The notes beneath the pieces were generated by a model, which was given only the letters and a program-made list of their open reading frames with translations, had not been told where the DNA came from and searched no databases. Positions 63,411-64,000 of a stretch of 64,000 nucleotides of DNA are shown here, piece after piece (the first letter of the stretch is position 1; each line of letters opens with the position of its first letter). The position numbers and the translations under genes were made by a program. Origin of the DNA: Romboutsia ilealis (GTDB lineage Bacteria > Bacillota > Clostridia > Peptostreptococcales > Peptostreptococcaceae). The stretch lies in contig NZ_LN555523.1 of the NCBI RefSeq assembly GCF_900015215.1, forward strand, positions 1,349,481 through 1,413,480. Direction: 5' to 3'.

Positions 63411-64000
63411 TTATATATCTAGTTTTACATTATATTCATTTAACCAAGTTTCTAACTGAATTAAATAAGCTATTACTTGAGGTCCTGTCATAAGTTGACC
63501 AAACCAAGGTTTAGTAAAGCTTCTACCTTGAGTATTTATCATATTAATAACAGCTTCTTTATCTACTATTTGAAAAAGCTTAGCATTTGGATTTTGAGCT
63601 ATATCATTTAACATTTTACACACTGCTTTAGTGTATATTGGATTGTGAGTTTTTGGATACGGACTTTTCTTTCTATCTATTATTTCATCTGGAAGTAGAG
63701 TTCTCATAGACTCTCTTAAAAGTCCTTTTTCACGACCATGTAATAATTTCATATCTGCAGGTATATTATAAGCATATTCAACTAGTGTTTTATCTGCATA
63801 AGGTACTCTTCCCTCTAAACTATTTGCCATAGTCATTCTATCTTTTCTATTTAATAAAGTTATCATAAACCATTTTAAGTTTAGATAAGTTAACTCTCTC
63901 ATTCTTTCATCTCTTTTGCTTTCGCCTTTTACTTTTGGAACTTTTTTTATACTATCTTGACACATTTGTTTTGCATATTCTTCTATAGGTAAATCCTTTA
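63411..64000 (-). CDS. asnB: Asparagine synthetase B, C-terminal part, cut by window edge
   Basis: The frame stays open to the window edge (not ended at the Met at 63965). Synthetase-domain motifs: LNLKWFMITLLNRKDRMTMANSLEGRVPYADKTLVEYAYN in pieces, including the diagnostic RMTM.NSLE.RVP segment, and KSPYPKTHNP. Reaction: aspartate, glutamine and ATP to asparagine. It forms an operon with glutamine synthetase, consistent with amide-nitrogen metabolism. The glutaminase N-terminus lies outside the window. Confidence 0.93.
   Translation of the reverse strand, partial: KDLPIEEYAKQMCQDSIKKVPKVKGESKRDERMRELTYLNLKWFMITLLNRKDRMTMANSLEGRVPYADKTLVEYAYNIPADMKLLHGREKGLLRESMRTLLPDEIIDRKKSPYPKTHNPIYTKAVCKMLNDIAQNPNAKLFQIVDKEAVINMINTQGRSFTKPWFGQLMTGPQVIAYLIQLETWLNEYNVKLDI

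Overview
The window is very AT-rich, with strong GGAGG/GGGGG ribosome binding sites, a T-box leader, and gene families typical of anaerobic Firmicutes (reverse rubrerythrin, a long clostridial glutamine synthetase, a ClpP-like protease, Kal-like hotdog protein). Gene content and codon use fit a clostridium of the Peptostreptococcaceae (a Romboutsia/Intestinibacter/Clostridioides-like gut organism). This placement is an inference; there is no rRNA in the window. I found no tRNA, rRNA or CRISPR array.

Layout. (1) 1-7152: an alpha-galactoside/sucrose utilisation locus with alpha-galactosidase (partial), AraC regulator, GPH-type sugar symporter, fructokinase, sucrose phosphorylase and a LacI regulator broken by one in-frame stop. 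A palindromic operator sits on the fructokinase promoter. (2) 7269-31130: mostly chromosomal genes. They include reverse rubrerythrin, a MarR-controlled ABC exporter pair, a CBS-domain protein, DegV with a divergent TetR, an alpha-glucosidase locus, tyrS with its tyrosine T-box, GDPD, a ClpP-like protease, an M24 peptidase, a CDF metal exporter, an orphan NMT1-type binding protein and an APC transporter. (3) 31131-56220: an accessory island. It holds decayed chimeras of an ABC ATPase and an HTH gene, a HepT/MntA toxin-antitoxin pair, an Mrr remnant, two dynamin-like GTPases, one of them split by an IS982-family element, a small radical-SAM RiPP cluster with a 31-residue three-cysteine precursor, a membrane carrier with an amidohydrolase, a LAGLIDADG protein, a minimal tyrosine recombinase, McrBC, and a helicase fragment. 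(4) 56221-64000: intact ABC ATPase and permease (likely partners of the orphan binding protein at 28.5 kb), a Kal-like protein, a SIR2-like protein with an unknown partner, glutamine synthetase and the C-terminal part of asparagine synthetase.

How the parts work together. The sugar locus imports alpha-galactosides or sucrose, cleaves off galactose, phosphorolyses sucrose, and phosphorylates fructose. The island is dominated by defence and conflict genes (HepT/MntA, Mrr, dynamins, McrBC, possibly SIR2 just outside) mixed with mobile DNA: one complete IS982-family copy, three remnants, and an integrase. The most novel-looking system is the RiPP cluster at 42.4-45.4 kb. The clearest reconstruction is the IS982 insertion at 40547-41664: removing it with one copy of its 12-bp direct repeat restores one 828-residue TerB-dynamin fusion in frame.
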